NCBI GenBank assembly: GCA_040403075.1
Contig: JBBALJ010000071.1
Coordinates: 1-15,470, forward strand
DNA length: 15,470 nucleotides
Direction of reading: 5' to 3'
From: RGVD01 sp040403075
GTDB taxonomy: Bacteria; Bacteroidota; Bacteroidia; UKL13-3
Shown here in pieces: positions 8,701 to 15,470 of the stretch (position 1 is the stretch's first letter; every line of letters begins with the position of its first letter). A program made the position numbers and the translations under genes. Below the pieces are notes generated by a model. That model worked only from the letters and a program-made list of their open reading frames with translations. It did no database searches and was not told the origin of the DNA.

Positions 8701-11158
8701 CACCAATTCCAGTATATCCATTATTACCTGCTCTAACAGTGGTTGCATAGTCAAATGAAACTGGACTTACATTTCTGCCTCCTGATTCAATATTTGTTTG
8801 GATGGTAGCATCAATTTTTAAATAATTAGCATTGGAACCTTGGGTTGTATTTAAAAAGTTAGGATTTTCTGATATAGAGTTAACATCTTTGGTTGATAGC
8901 CTTATTTTCAATGTAGATAAAACTGAATCTATAGAAGTTCCATCATAACAAAGTCCTCTCTTAGCCAAAAGTGTTGGTCCAGTATAGAATAAATTTCTAT
9001 CTGAATTTAAAGAATAATTATTTAGACTTGTGGCTGCGGATCTTCTGAGAACTGAAACAATACCAGCACCCCTCGGAGTAGATGTATTTACTAAAATATT
9101 ATTTCTTAAATCTAAGCTTGCAGTGGAGGCTGTTGCGCTCACAGTATGAAATATACAAGTGTTAGCAAAGTGGGCTCCAGAAGATGTACCATCAATATTG
9201 ATAGTGTTGTTATAGATACCAAAAGTATTATTAGCCGTAGAATTTGTTATATTAATCCCAAATACTGAATTAGCCGGAGTTGTGGCAGATGCAACTGCTG
9301 TTGGGGCATAGATTCTTGATATTAGGTTGTTATAAATTAACTGGGTACCTGCAGTTACACTACCAATTGTAATTCCTGAGGCAGTGAATGTGGATGCAGT
9401 GTTGCTTGTAATGTCATAAATATTGTTGTTATATATTCTTAGCAAGCCAGTAGATTGTGTTATACCCGCCACTGTGACAACTCCTGTTAATCCGTATATG
9501 TTATTATAAGCGATAGTTCTTGTTCCACCACCTGTGCTATACAAACCATATAATGTAACAGATGCTGTTCCTAAACTACTTAAATTATATACTCTATTGT
9601 ACCTATAATTTTCAGTAGTAGATGTTCCAGTGTAATAAATCCCGTACATAGCAGAAGTTGCACTTGTTTTAGTTACCCTTAAATATGACACATTATTGCT
9701 GTCTGCATTAAGATTAGTACCGGCTAATTGCATACCATATAGGATGGCGCCTGAACCTGTTCCAGCAGTTGTAATCGTATCAATAGTGTTCCTTGAAACA
9801 GTTACATTAGTAGCAGCTACAGAATTAATTATTCCTATGCTATTACCACCTGTATTTCCTGTTCTAGTAATATTTCTAACAGTGTTTAGATAAATATTTA
9901 GATTGTTAACTACACCAGAATTAAATATACCATACATTACGCCAGAACCAGCTGAGGTTGAAATGCTATAGTTTATACCATTTACTAAATTGTTAGTTAT
10001 GTTTACATTCGTGGCAGTGGCTAAATTATATATACCATAAAAAGCACCTGTAGTAGCAGTCAAATATTCACAATTCAATAGGTTGTTACCTACTAAGTTA
10101 ATGGTATTATTTGTACCTGTTATTCCTCCATTGTTTTCGATAACAGAAATTTGCGAAGTAGTCCCTCCTCCTTTAATTGTTAGCGTATTGTAATTGATAT
10201 TCATACTTGAATTTATGGAAGAGGCTGTGGTATAAATACCTCGCATTGTTGCAGTATGATTTACACCACTTCCAGTGTTATTGTTAATGGTATTGTATGA
10301 AAGATTGAAACCCCATTGGTCTCTAACATTTACTCCAACCGCAGGATTAGTAGTAGGAGTTGAAGTTCCACCACCAAAGTTAATAATTGTATTTCCTGTT
10401 ACTAAAGAACTTCCTCCCACATCATTTAAAGTATCTGCTAAATTATAAGGAGATGCTGCTGCAAAACCATGAAACACAATTCCTGAATTACAATTTTGAA
10501 TGGTGTTAGAATAAAATTTATTAAACGAATTACTACCAGTTGCGGCTGTTACCGTTATATTGGTAGATGATGCATTATAGGTAGTATTGTTAACAGTAAT
10601 ACCGATAGATCCATTGCCACCAACAGTCAACCAAGCAACATTATTTACTCTATTTAAAGTAACCACACAATTTCTTATAGTATTGTTTTGTGCGCCATCT
10701 GTTCCAGATGCTTTAAATAATCCATAACCATATTCCATGGTAGTGGTTGCAGTAGTATTAGCTACTTTATCAATTAAGTCAATTCCATTAATGGTAATAT
10801 AGTCACCCCCGGCAATAGCCCACATACCATCAGGAGTGGCAGTTCCTGTTTGTGTACCTGTGTACGATGTAATTAGAGGATTTGCACCAGAGCCGGATTT
10901 TTGAAAAATGATTGGATTGCTTGAAGTACCAGTTGCAGTAAGAACAATGGTTCCTGTAATGGTTTCTGTATATCCAGCGGCCACATTAAAGGTGGCTCCA
11001 CCCGCACCTACACCATTGGTATTCAAAGCTGAAACAGCATTTGCTATACTTGCGTATGAACCAGGAATGGTGAGTGTTCCAGAAATTTGGCTGAATGCCC
11101 TCTGGGAAAAAAATAGCATTAGCAATAGAATTGCTTTTAGATAGTTTTGATTTTTCAT
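2186..11158 (-). CDS. Giant secreted multi-beta-helix protein with dockerin-like C-terminus
   Basis: This intact 2990-residue Thr/Ser/Asn/Gly-rich protein is probably a surface adhesin or structural protein; no catalytic motif was recognised. The ATG at 11158 is chosen over an upstream in-frame TTG at 11185 because it starts a clean signal peptide (residues 1-23, cleavage AFS before Q24) after an A-rich ACAAAAAGA leader. Approximate order: beta-helix 1 (25-830), a beta-sandwich resembling BNR_assoc_N with the signature NYFWLTYDIA (836-990), beta-helix 2 (990-1815), an Ig-like module with VYYFVTAQD (1825-1945), beta-helix 3 from ISGLYNVGQG (1950-2650), a second beta-sandwich (2655-2795), and the shared C-terminal domain (2800-2990). 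Helices 1-3 end in related closures: DLGAFE, DLGADA and DIGAVE. The C-terminal domain has two EF-hand-type loops, DINQDGSVDFND at 2932-2943 and DLNGDASVDFND at 2962-2973. There is no canonical T9SS C-terminal sorting domain. It has its own terminator and is a paralogue of the gene upstream. Ligand and function are unknown. Confidence 0.88.
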   Translation of the reverse strand: MKNQNYLKAILLLMLFFSQRAFSQISGTLTIPGSYASIANAVSALNTNGVGAGGATFNVAAGYTETITGTIVLTATGTSSNPIIFQKSGSGANPLITSYTGTQTGTATPDGMWAIAGGDYITINGIDLIDKVANTTATTTMEYGYGLFKASGTDGAQNNTIRNCVVTLNRVNNVAWLTVGGNGSIGITVNNTTYNASSTNITVTAATGSNSFNKFYSNTIQNCNSGIVFHGFAAASPYNLADTLNDVGGSSLVTGNTIINFGGGTSTPTTNPAVGVNVRDQWGFNLSYNTINNNTGSGVNHTATMRGIYTTASSINSSMNINYNTLTIKGGGTTSQISVIENNGGITGTNNTINLVGNNLLNCEYLTATTGAFYGIYNLATATNVNITNNLVNGINYSISTSAGSGVMYGIFNSGVVNNLNIYLNTVRNITRTGNTGGNSIGIINSVAATNVTVSRNTIDTITTAGTGSGAILYGMQLAGTNLNADSNNVSYLRVTKTSATSAMYGIYYTGTSTTENYRYNRVYNLSSLGTASVTLYGLYSTGGGTRTIAYNNIYGLTGVVTVAGITQSTGLLRIYNNNIYDITSNTASTFTASGITIGSVTAGTQLIYNNLISRIYAPTAVASATTPANSVFGINITNSTANNTFGIYNNTINIDGTSSGAHFANTCIFHTVSATASTASLDLRNNILVNTSTPRGAGIVSVLRRSAATSLNNYSLNSDRNLFYTGPTLLAKRGLCYDGTSIDSVLSTLKIRLSTKDVNSISENPNFLNTTQGSNANYLKIDATIQTNIESGGRNVSPVSFDYATTVRAGNNGYTGIGGAPDLGAFEGDYTANTANNMTFDSTTADQITGNVPLGSSDVRVLRIRIHASNATNALAVTSFDFNTGASQSPTTDFSNAKVYFTNADTTFSTAQLFGSVVSPNGTFTISGNKKLGSGVNYFWLTYDIASSANGGDVVDAMLNSVVVDAITRTPLNGDPAGSRALQSPLNGSYFVGVGQTTPNYATISDALTDLNALGVSGAVTFVLTDSVYSSSTSITLTNFKGASAAKTVTFVPNTGVFARIECTTSVPTIDLNSAKYYVFDGRQGGVGSFVIGNSLVIRNTTSFGPAIRFINDSKFNRISYCDLQSNNQSNAGTTVAAGVVYFGTTTVGGQGNDSNTINYCDIHENTFVAGTPLYGINSGGSTALAATNDNNIIDNNNIYNFIDASGIGTPGSGINLGLSNAFWTITNNHLYQTSARAYLGTGINRALYIVTTTGAGFTITNNFIGGSASDGTGTYKITNQPTSTTAQYILMDVTVAGGNGVVASSIQGNTISNINITGGQNSAQTGASIFSCIGIRVSGGNVNLGTVTGNLIGSRTVNGAITFNGNSTTASSGGFAGINIASSTANSTINVSNNIISGITAGGTYGAEIYGIDVTNGVSTMTTNITNNMIGDSTLANSILLNNNTTASGGSARILGLYNNLTSAATVNFNNNVIANLTSNNTGATTKGILVSAPAAGGTYNVNNNLIYNIVSSSTSTGTGGGAGLNGIVMGNFSSVGANTTCNGNKIHTLISKATNAAVSITGLVYRTNNSGTNTAKSNLIHGLYSATQNDAALITGIDVSDGNASTINNIVRLGLDSNGASIVGAPTLRGVAKTGVAATTNVSSILFNTVYIGGTVDNSLSGDTTRTYAFFRNGTGADTVVNNIFYNIRTNSTAVVARHFATAISANTDLRMDYNLLKGDSIGLYGTASYYTVPSWKSGSSVDANSVSSTMDFINATGDKNSIDLHVNASIATAVEAYGIAVNGTGTTLDYDGQTRSTLTPHDLGADAGNFIAKDVAAPAISYIAIPSDQFTNDRTITATISDATGVYLTGAFRPRVYFKKYTTGTWYSNVGSLTAGTATNGTWQFTVSASTMGGLVATDTVYYFVTAQDITSSNNLGSYPGGIEGIDVNSISTYPTPFGFNIKPIISGLYNVGQGNSFTTLTGTGGFFNFINNSVMSGNVTANISSDIEEPGLIELNQLTQAGAGGFTLTISPDAANLRVLSGNVTTANSALIRLNGADRVIIDGSYNNSGKYLRIMNRATTAGTINLYNDAKYNTIANCYIQGVNNSQTFGMLNIGTAATSGTGNDSNTIIACIFSDTTGSAMTNTTGTNKPSAGVYSQTSNTLIGNDGIIVSNCEFKNIRFFSVNITTTGGDYWNINNNAIYADNDSSFVSPTFIYLQGGGGHIVRKNSIGGSAPDRSGAPYIFRANSFVKPLFLASASSIPTTIDSNTFGNMSSQGSPGGSGINYIMHISASNANTIVKNNIIGGGFNPWDTISANGSLYGSFLSSPCTYSNNIIGNLYNKLIGGTGYIAGISISTISGTANVTDNIVRDIIHPFSTISYGGPQGPIGIYVLPGSTDVINIERNTVYNISAFTGGLLAKGIAVGTSASNVVKVNANKIYNISVNATNSLAYAAGIFTSLSGTNTYTNNQISIGTGSNKRAIGYFNVSTANANYFYNNSIFINGMGDTTSYGIYNQGAGSIDAVNNLIYNKRIGNRNVTKNFAIGSSTVALNSNTQKYNSFVLNDTAQVYEIGTNPFGWTSFNNLYSSVYNTNWLGSTNTVLADQLFTDTINNLSIITANPESWYVNGKGIALSNVTSDFNGNARSTSIAGGSTDIGAVEFNTNSTPPSAIESAAPVTGTTTTYTFANRQIASIEWGPNGTVPTSIYIKHYTGSVSPSLNPVMKAYNGYYAISQVGGVGFDYNLTLSYDSAMFGNIPRFNQTKMAMFNSGSWSKLAASTPNNISGQLAGNTALAANTLPAIFTVSDTTTIPPSNVNFTINAFIQGLYMGSGAMTAAPFNANGVSPTTLADTIIVELHNSVTQALAYTTTALLSTSGTCTVSLPSSTNGNSYYIVLVHRNSIATWSATPVTMAANGSSYNFTNSASKAAGSNLADLGSGIFGIYTGDINQDGSVDFNDYPGLDVASSNGVLGYDSNDLNGDASVDFNDYPMIDINSSNGIIVITP
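5712..7570 (-). repeat. Beta-helix 2 segment paralogous to the upstream gene
   Basis: This segment runs from NNNIYNF (7550-7570) to the DLGADAGN closure. It aligns in order with 13565-15396 in the upstream giant gene. Shared landmarks are YQTSAR versus YQTTAR, IGGSA, NNIVRLGLDSNG versus NNMIRLGIDQNG, FNTVYIGG in both, a NNIF..(I)R pattern, W....DVNSI-like text and a DyDGq.R or DIDGD.R turn before the closure. It marks an ancient module duplication, diverged much more than the C-terminal domain. Confidence 0.7.
9303..10055 (-). repeat. Tandem ~31-residue repeats within beta-helix 1
   Basis: About eight consecutive units of roughly 31 residues can be laid out by eye (residues ~369-619). Each has an aromatic or hydrophobic residue followed by G-I/L (FYGIYN, MYGIFN, LYGMQL, MYGIYY, LYGLYS and weaker forms), then N..NNxV or N..NTI, then a hydrophobic strand and a Ser/Thr/Gly-rich loop. 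The regular spacing fits one helical coil plus a loop per unit. DNA identity between units is low, so these are old repeats. Confidence 0.6.
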
Positions 11159-11301
11159 TCTTTTTGTAGTTGAATTTGCTGTCAAAATATGTCAGGTAGT
11201 AATATTAAATTGTAAACATGTAGCTACATGAAAATAATAATTTGATATTGAGGCAATTAGATTTAATGTATGATAAAAAACATTTTTTTAATAATAGTAG
11301 C
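11159..11301 (-). promoter_or_regulatory. Upstream region of the 2990-codon gene
   Basis: This stretch separates the upstream gene's terminator from the giant gene's ATG and must hold its promoter if the gene is transcribed on its own. It is very AT-rich. A perfect 14-bp palindrome CATGTAGCTACATG at 11217-11230 lies about 58 bases upstream of the start codon and could be an operator. No clear TAnnTTTG/TTTG promoter pair was found; the nearest look-alike, TATTTTG on the minus strand at 11183-11189, is one base too short. Confidence 0.35.
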
Positions 11302-11340
11302 AAAAAAAATCCCTTCTCTGCATGCAGAGAAGGGATTTTT
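11302..11340 (-). terminator. Strong intrinsic terminator of the upstream giant gene
   Basis: A 36-base perfect palindrome (11305-11340) forms a 16-bp stem around a CATG loop. The GC-containing core is CCCTTCTCTG paired with CAGAGAAGGG. On the minus strand the tract of eight T (complement of 11302-11309) follows the core, and the element begins 18 bases past the stop codon at 11359. It separates the two giant genes transcriptionally. Confidence 0.9.
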
Positions 11341-11358
11341 CAAAAATTAAATTCTATG

Positions 11359-11934
11359 TTATGGAGTTACTACAATAATTCCATTTGAACTGTTAATGTC
11401 AATCATTGGATAATCATTAAAATCCACTGATGCATCACCATTCAAATCATTAGCATCATAACCTAAAATTCCAGCAGAGCTTGCAATGTCTAATCCAGGA
11501 TAATCATTAAAATCAACTGAACCATCTTGATTAATATCTCCAGTGTAAATACCGAATATACCGCTACCCAAATCCGCTAAATTATTTCCAGCAGCTTTAG
11601 AAGCAGCGTTAGTAAAGTTATAGGAAGTGCCATTTGAAGCAATGGTTACTGGTGTTGCACTCCATGTGGCAACTGAATTACGATGAGCAACTACAATATA
11701 GTAGTTACCACCAATAGCGCCAGCAGGGAATATAACATTTGCAACACCACTGGTACTTAATAGACCTGTAGCACTATAAACCAATGCTTGTGTAGCACTG
11801 TTATGCAATTCTACTGTAATAGTATCTGCCAAGGTTGTTTGACTAACACCATTTGCATTGAATGGAGCAGCTGTCATTGCGCCAGATCCCATGTATAGTC
11901 CTTGTATGAATGCAGATACTTGAATAGACACATT
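11359..11934 (-). repeat. Shared C-terminal domain, copy B
   Basis: This is the counterpart of 2186-2762. It starts at the TAA stop and keeps the reading frame. The last 60 residues are nearly identical to copy A, with conservative exchanges such as V/I and S/A. The patch at 11704-11748 is rewritten (about 11 of 14 residues differ), marking a variable loop between conserved strands. Confidence 0.9.
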
Positions 11935-14900
11935 ATTTGCATTGGTAGTTTCACTAAGTCTTAACGAATTAAGAGAGGTACAAGTTCCGTTTTCACTTCT
12001 AGCCCTTACATAGTATTGGGTTAAAGGACTTAATCCTGTAATTGATGCACTAGTTCCTGAAACACTTAAGTTGTTATAACCTGAAACCATTGAGGTAAAT
12101 CCAGTGTCAGTTGCTACATCTAAACTATATGAAGATGCGCCTGAAACAGCACTCCAAGATACATTTATTGTACTGCCTGTTTTACTTACAGTTGATAAGC
12201 CAGTTGGTGCACTAGGTGTTGTTAAAACAGTTGCCACAATTGGTTGTCTTGCACTTTCACAAGCCGAAGAAACTGTTAAGTTGTAGAAGTAATACAATAA
12301 ATTAGTTGTCGTACCTGATGCAGCTGTTCCAAATCCAGCAGCTTTATAGTTTAATAAACCTGAAACAACAAAAGGATAAGGGAATGCAAATGAGCCTCCT
12401 CTCCAACAAGCAGGGTTAGCTGTAAATGCAATTACATAGTTTGTTCCAGCAGGAATGTTGAAATTAACAGGCACAGTTTGAGCAACAGTAGGACTTGTAG
12501 TATTTTGTACTGAGGTTACACCTGTATAACTTGCAATTAATGTTCCCGAAGTGTTTGTTTGTCTCACCTGAATAGTAAAGGTAGTTCCAGCAGGATCAAA
12601 TGGATAAATATCCAAAGTAGAAATTGTAATATCCTTTAATGCATCAAACACCGCACATTGATTACTGGTATTTCTGTCAAATGCACCTAAAGTTGTATTT
12701 TGATTCCATGTGTTTCCACCTGAAGTGGCTGTTGATACGTTTTGTGTGGTCGCAGCACTTGCATAAAAAGTAGTGGTTGACGTTACTACTGGGTTGTATG
12801 TATTTCCAGTAGCAACTGGAACAGTGGCACTTGCACTAGTATACCAATTTATAACTTGTGAGTTATTTGGTGTGGCACTTAAAGATGCATTTGTATTGGC
12901 ACAAGTAGTACTACCTGAGAATGATAAAATTTCAGGTATTTGAACAGTTACGGTATCTCCTGCAGAGATGGTAGTTGAATTACATGAGATCAATGCAGAG
13001 TAATAGGTGGTTGTTGTTATAGGATTACTTGGTGTATAAGTAGGAGAGTTGCTGCCCACATTTGTCCATGGTCCAGTTGCACTAACCGTTGATTGTCTCC
13101 ATTGAACATTTCCTCCAGTAGCTGTTGTTGTTAAAGTAGGAATTCCATTTGAACTACAAATTTGAGTAACGCTAGATGTATTGTTTCCAACAGTTAAATT
13201 AGTGGTTGTGATAGCTGTTGCAGACATTGCGTCATTTGATGAATTAGCATCGCCAAACAATATTGTACTTGCGTTAAATGTATAGGTTCCCAGCGCACTC
13301 ATATCATAATTGTTAGACATTACCACATCTAAAGTAGCGCCTGGAGCTAATGTTCCTGTTGTTAACGTTACAGGGTTGAAAGTAGTTGCATTGGTTCCGC
13401 TTACACTAGCTGTAACCACTACAGGGTTTTGAGAAAAGTCTATTGCTTGGGTGCTAGCATAGTTTTTAATTCTAATGCTAACCGTTTTGCCTGATGAAGC
13501 ACAAGAACCACTTGGAGATGCAAGTGCTAAAGCACCTACATTTAATTGGAACAAAGCTCCATCAAACTCATCTGCACCAATATCAGAAGCTGTTCCACCA
13601 CCATTGGTTGAACCCACAGGTCCTGGTCTAACATCTCCATCAATATCTGTTGCATATCCAGAAATATTAACCCCACCCGATTCCATTAATGAAATTGAAT
13701 TTGGCACGATATGCATATCTACCGAAGAGTTAGTTCCATTGCCAGAAACAAATATTGGGTTTTCTGTAATTGAGTTCACGTCCTGCACGGTTGCAGTTTT
13801 CCAATCTGATAAAGCTGTTGCATCTAACGAATTAAATACACCAAGTGGTGCCGCATTAGTATAGTAGTTGTTGTAATTAATAGTTAAGCCAGTTGCGTTA
13901 GCAAGAGAAATTGAGTAATGCTTAGCAATCGAACCAGAAACACTAGATCTCTTATTTGAAAAGATGTTATTTCTAATATTTCGGGTTCCTGAAGATACTG
14001 TACTTGCAAATCCAAAAGTGTAATCTGCGCCTGCAGCCACATTTGAACCACCTATATAAACAGTATTGAAGTAATAGTTATTTGTTCCAGCAATTTCATT
14101 AATACCTCTAAGGTTTAAAGTGCTAGTCATATTAGAACCATTTTGGTCAATACCTAAACGTATCATATTATTTGCATATGTGAAAGCACCAGCTACTACA
14201 TCTATTCCATTGATGGTAGAGCCAGATTTTCCGGCCATTACCGAGTGAATAATATTTCTTGTAACAACATTTGTTCCTGTCACAGGGCCTGAAATCATCA
14301 TACCACTCATGGTGATACCAATTGAAGGATTTGCAGTAGAAATTAATGTATGAACCGTATTGTTATCAACCGTAATTCCATTTGTGCCAGAGCCAGCTAA
14401 TGACATTCCAATTAGAGAGGCCGTTGCGCCTGTAGTTGTTGCAGTAGCAGAACCTGTTAAATATGAAATGCTATTGTTTTTAATCTGTGCCGAATGCGCC
14501 CCTGATGTTGCAATACCTAAGCAAGTAGCTGCAGTATTTGCATAATTAGATGTCAAATTGCGTATGATATTATTGTTAATTTGATGAACGTATGTTCCAG
14601 CAGAGGTGGTTCTACAGAAGATACCTACAACAGAGTTATTACTTTTTTGAATCATGCTATTGGCTACTGTACCACCAATGGTATTATTATTAACCAAGTA
14701 AAATCCAGATGTATTTGCAGCAAGATCAATTCCACGAAGACTCATACCTGATATAAATGAACTTGCTCTATTGATATTAGTTTCCATACCTCCTATGAAA
14801 TTATTTTGAATTCTAATTGTGTCGTAGGCAGCAGCTGTAGTGCTTCCTGTGCCTATACCAATAAAGAAATTTGTAGTTGCCCCACTTCCCATGATAATAC

Positions 14901-15470
14901 TGCCTGTAGAAGTTTGACTTCCAATATAATTTGGTGTGATGGTACCAACATTAACTTTACCTCCGAAAATATTAATTATGTAATGATTAGCTGTACCGTT
15001 TGAAACAGCTTGGAAATTATTAATGATATTACCTTGAATATTTGAAACTCTAGTAATACCTAAATCAACATAGATTAACTGTGGATTTGCAATTGCTAAA
15101 GTTGTTGGATTGTAACTCATCGGAGCGCCAGCACATTGAGGAGCACTTCCACCAATATAATTTCCCGTAATTGAAAAATCAACACCCTTGGTGGTTCCAG
15201 AAACAGCTGTTACATAAACAGCTGAAATGATATTTGTGCTGCCACCTGATACCTGCTGGCGAGCAGTGGTTTGATAGAAACTATTGCTATCTATTGAATA
15301 ACTATTGTTGTTTCCATCTATATACAAACCGAATGAACTTTGGTTTAAAGTTCCACTGCTATTAAAAGTACCATTGAAATTGTATATATTGTTATTTCTA
15401 AAAACATTATAATCGTTTGATTTACCTGTAGTACCTATAGCATAAACTGCCACTTGAGGAGTAGCTGCTC
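11359..15470 (-). CDS. Giant secreted beta-helix/Ig/FN3 protein with dockerin-like C-terminus, 5'-truncated by window
   Basis: The reading frame is open to the window edge, so the start and signal peptide lie outside; a GTG at 15451-15453 is an internal valine codon, not a start. About 1369 residues are visible. Order along the gene: a right-handed beta-helix (15470 to ~13570, NN-rich coils, IGGSAP, closure DIGADEFDG); a CARDB-like domain (~13545-13215); an Ig-like domain with VQWRQS and TTTYYSALISC (~13185-12960); an Ig_7-like domain with INWYTSASA (~12930-12770); an unnamed beta-sandwich with CAVFDALKDITI (~12750-12250); FN3 with SAPTGLSTVSKTG and TQYYVRARSENGTC (~12220-11960); and the shared C-terminal domain (11934-11359). 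The calcium-type loops are DINQDGSVDFND at 11503-11538 and DLNGDASVDFND at 11413-11448. No canonical T9SS sorting domain is present. A surface adhesin or structural role is likely; the ligand is unknown. Confidence 0.87.
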   Translation of the reverse strand, partial: AATPQVAVYAIGTTGKSNDYNVFRNNNIYNFNGTFNSSGTLNQSSFGLYIDGNNNSYSIDSNSFYQTTARQQVSGGSTNIISAVYVTAVSGTTKGVDFSITGNYIGGSAPQCAGAPMSYNPTTLAIANPQLIYVDLGITRVSNIQGNIINNFQAVSNGTANHYIINIFGGKVNVGTITPNYIGSQTSTGSIIMGSGATTNFFIGIGTGSTTAAAYDTIRIQNNFIGGMETNINRASSFISGMSLRGIDLAANTSGFYLVNNNTIGGTVANSMIQKSNNSVVGIFCRTTSAGTYVHQINNNIIRNLTSNYANTAATCLGIATSGAHSAQIKNNSISYLTGSATATTTGATASLIGMSLAGSGTNGITVDNNTVHTLISTANPSIGITMSGMMISGPVTGTNVVTRNIIHSVMAGKSGSTINGIDVVAGAFTYANNMIRLGIDQNGSNMTSTLNLRGINEIAGTNNYYFNTVYIGGSNVAAGADYTFGFASTVSSGTRNIRNNIFSNKRSSVSGSIAKHYSISLANATGLTINYNNYYTNAAPLGVFNSLDATALSDWKTATVQDVNSITENPIFVSGNGTNSSVDMHIVPNSISLMESGGVNISGYATDIDGDVRPGPVGSTNGGGTASDIGADEFDGALFQLNVGALALASPSGSCASSGKTVSIRIKNYASTQAIDFSQNPVVVTASVSGTNATTFNPVTLTTGTLAPGATLDVVMSNNYDMSALGTYTFNASTILFGDANSSNDAMSATAITTTNLTVGNNTSSVTQICSSNGIPTLTTTATGGNVQWRQSTVSATGPWTNVGSNSPTYTPSNPITTTTYYSALISCNSTTISAGDTVTVQIPEILSFSGSTTCANTNASLSATPNNSQVINWYTSASATVPVATGNTYNPVVTSTTTFYASAATTQNVSTATSGGNTWNQNTTLGAFDRNTSNQCAVFDALKDITISTLDIYPFDPAGTTFTIQVRQTNTSGTLIASYTGVTSVQNTTSPTVAQTVPVNFNIPAGTNYVIAFTANPACWRGGSFAFPYPFVVSGLLNYKAAGFGTAASGTTTNLLYYFYNLTVSSACESARQPIVATVLTTPSAPTGLSTVSKTGSTINVSWSAVSGASSYSLDVATDTGFTSMVSGYNNLSVSGTSASITGLSPLTQYYVRARSENGTCTSLNSLRLSETTNANNVSIQVSAFIQGLYMGSGAMTAAPFNANGVSQTTLADTITVELHNSATQALVYSATGLLSTSGVANVIFPAGAIGGNYYIVVAHRNSVATWSATPVTIASNGTSYNFTNAASKAAGNNLADLGSGIFGIYTGDINQDGSVDFNDYPGLDIASSAGILGYDANDLNGDASVDFNDYPMIDINSSNGIIVVTP

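Noticed and set aside
9303..10055. CRISPR-like array, because of the regular short repeats
   Set aside because: The periodicity is at the protein level with low DNA identity between units and lies inside one open reading frame.
11156..11185. Start of the giant gene at TTG 11185
   Set aside because: It would put nine polar residues before the signal peptide; the in-frame ATG at 11158 gives a normal signal peptide.
13475..13864. 129-codon plus-strand open frame
   Set aside because: It lies wholly antisense to the second giant gene, is Pro/Val/Glu-rich as mirror frames of Thr/Asn/Gly-rich genes are, and has no recognisable domain or start signal. The same applies to the other short plus-strand frames between 2598 and 15003.
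15451..15453. GTG as the start of the second giant gene
   Set aside because: The frame continues open to the window edge, the next residues are mid-helix text with no signal peptide, and alignment to helix 2 of the paralogue shows a large part of the module is missing upstream.

Overview
The window is AT-rich DNA, most likely from a member of the Bacteroidota. The one recognisable housekeeping-type gene encodes a type IX secretion system (T9SS) plug protein of the DUF5103 family, and T9SS is essentially confined to this phylum. The long secreted proteins beside it are built from right-handed parallel beta-helix, Ig-like and FN3 modules in a style typical of the same phylum. No ribosomal, transfer-RNA, phage, transposase or CRISPR feature was seen.

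Layout. Positions 1-408 are non-coding, with a structured inverted-repeat element and a degenerate dispersed repeat. Positions 409-1671 (+) encode the plug protein. Positions 1672-2185 are non-coding, with two more degenerate repeat copies and a strong hairpin terminator. Positions 2186-11158 (-) hold one very large gene of 2990 codons: signal peptide, beta-helix 1, a BNR_assoc_N-like beta-sandwich, beta-helix 2, an Ig-like module, beta-helix 3, another beta-sandwich, and a C-terminal domain with two EF-hand/dockerin-like calcium loops. Positions 11159-11358 are intergenic, with a 14-bp palindrome and a second strong terminator. Positions 11359-15470 (-) hold a second giant gene whose 5' end lies outside the window: a beta-helix, a CARDB-like domain, two Ig-like domains, an unnamed beta-sandwich, FN3, and nearly the same C-terminal domain.

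How they relate. The two minus-strand genes are tandem paralogues. Their last ~191 residues are about 80% identical by eye, and the beta-helix of the upstream gene aligns along its length with helix 2 of the downstream gene. Each has its own terminator, so they are probably separate transcription units. Neither ends in a canonical T9SS sorting domain, although a T9SS component is encoded convergently next door. The most interesting hypothesis is that the shared C-terminal calcium-loop domain is an export, anchoring or assembly module for giant surface adhesins. That is inference: the sequence shows the shared domain, not its job.
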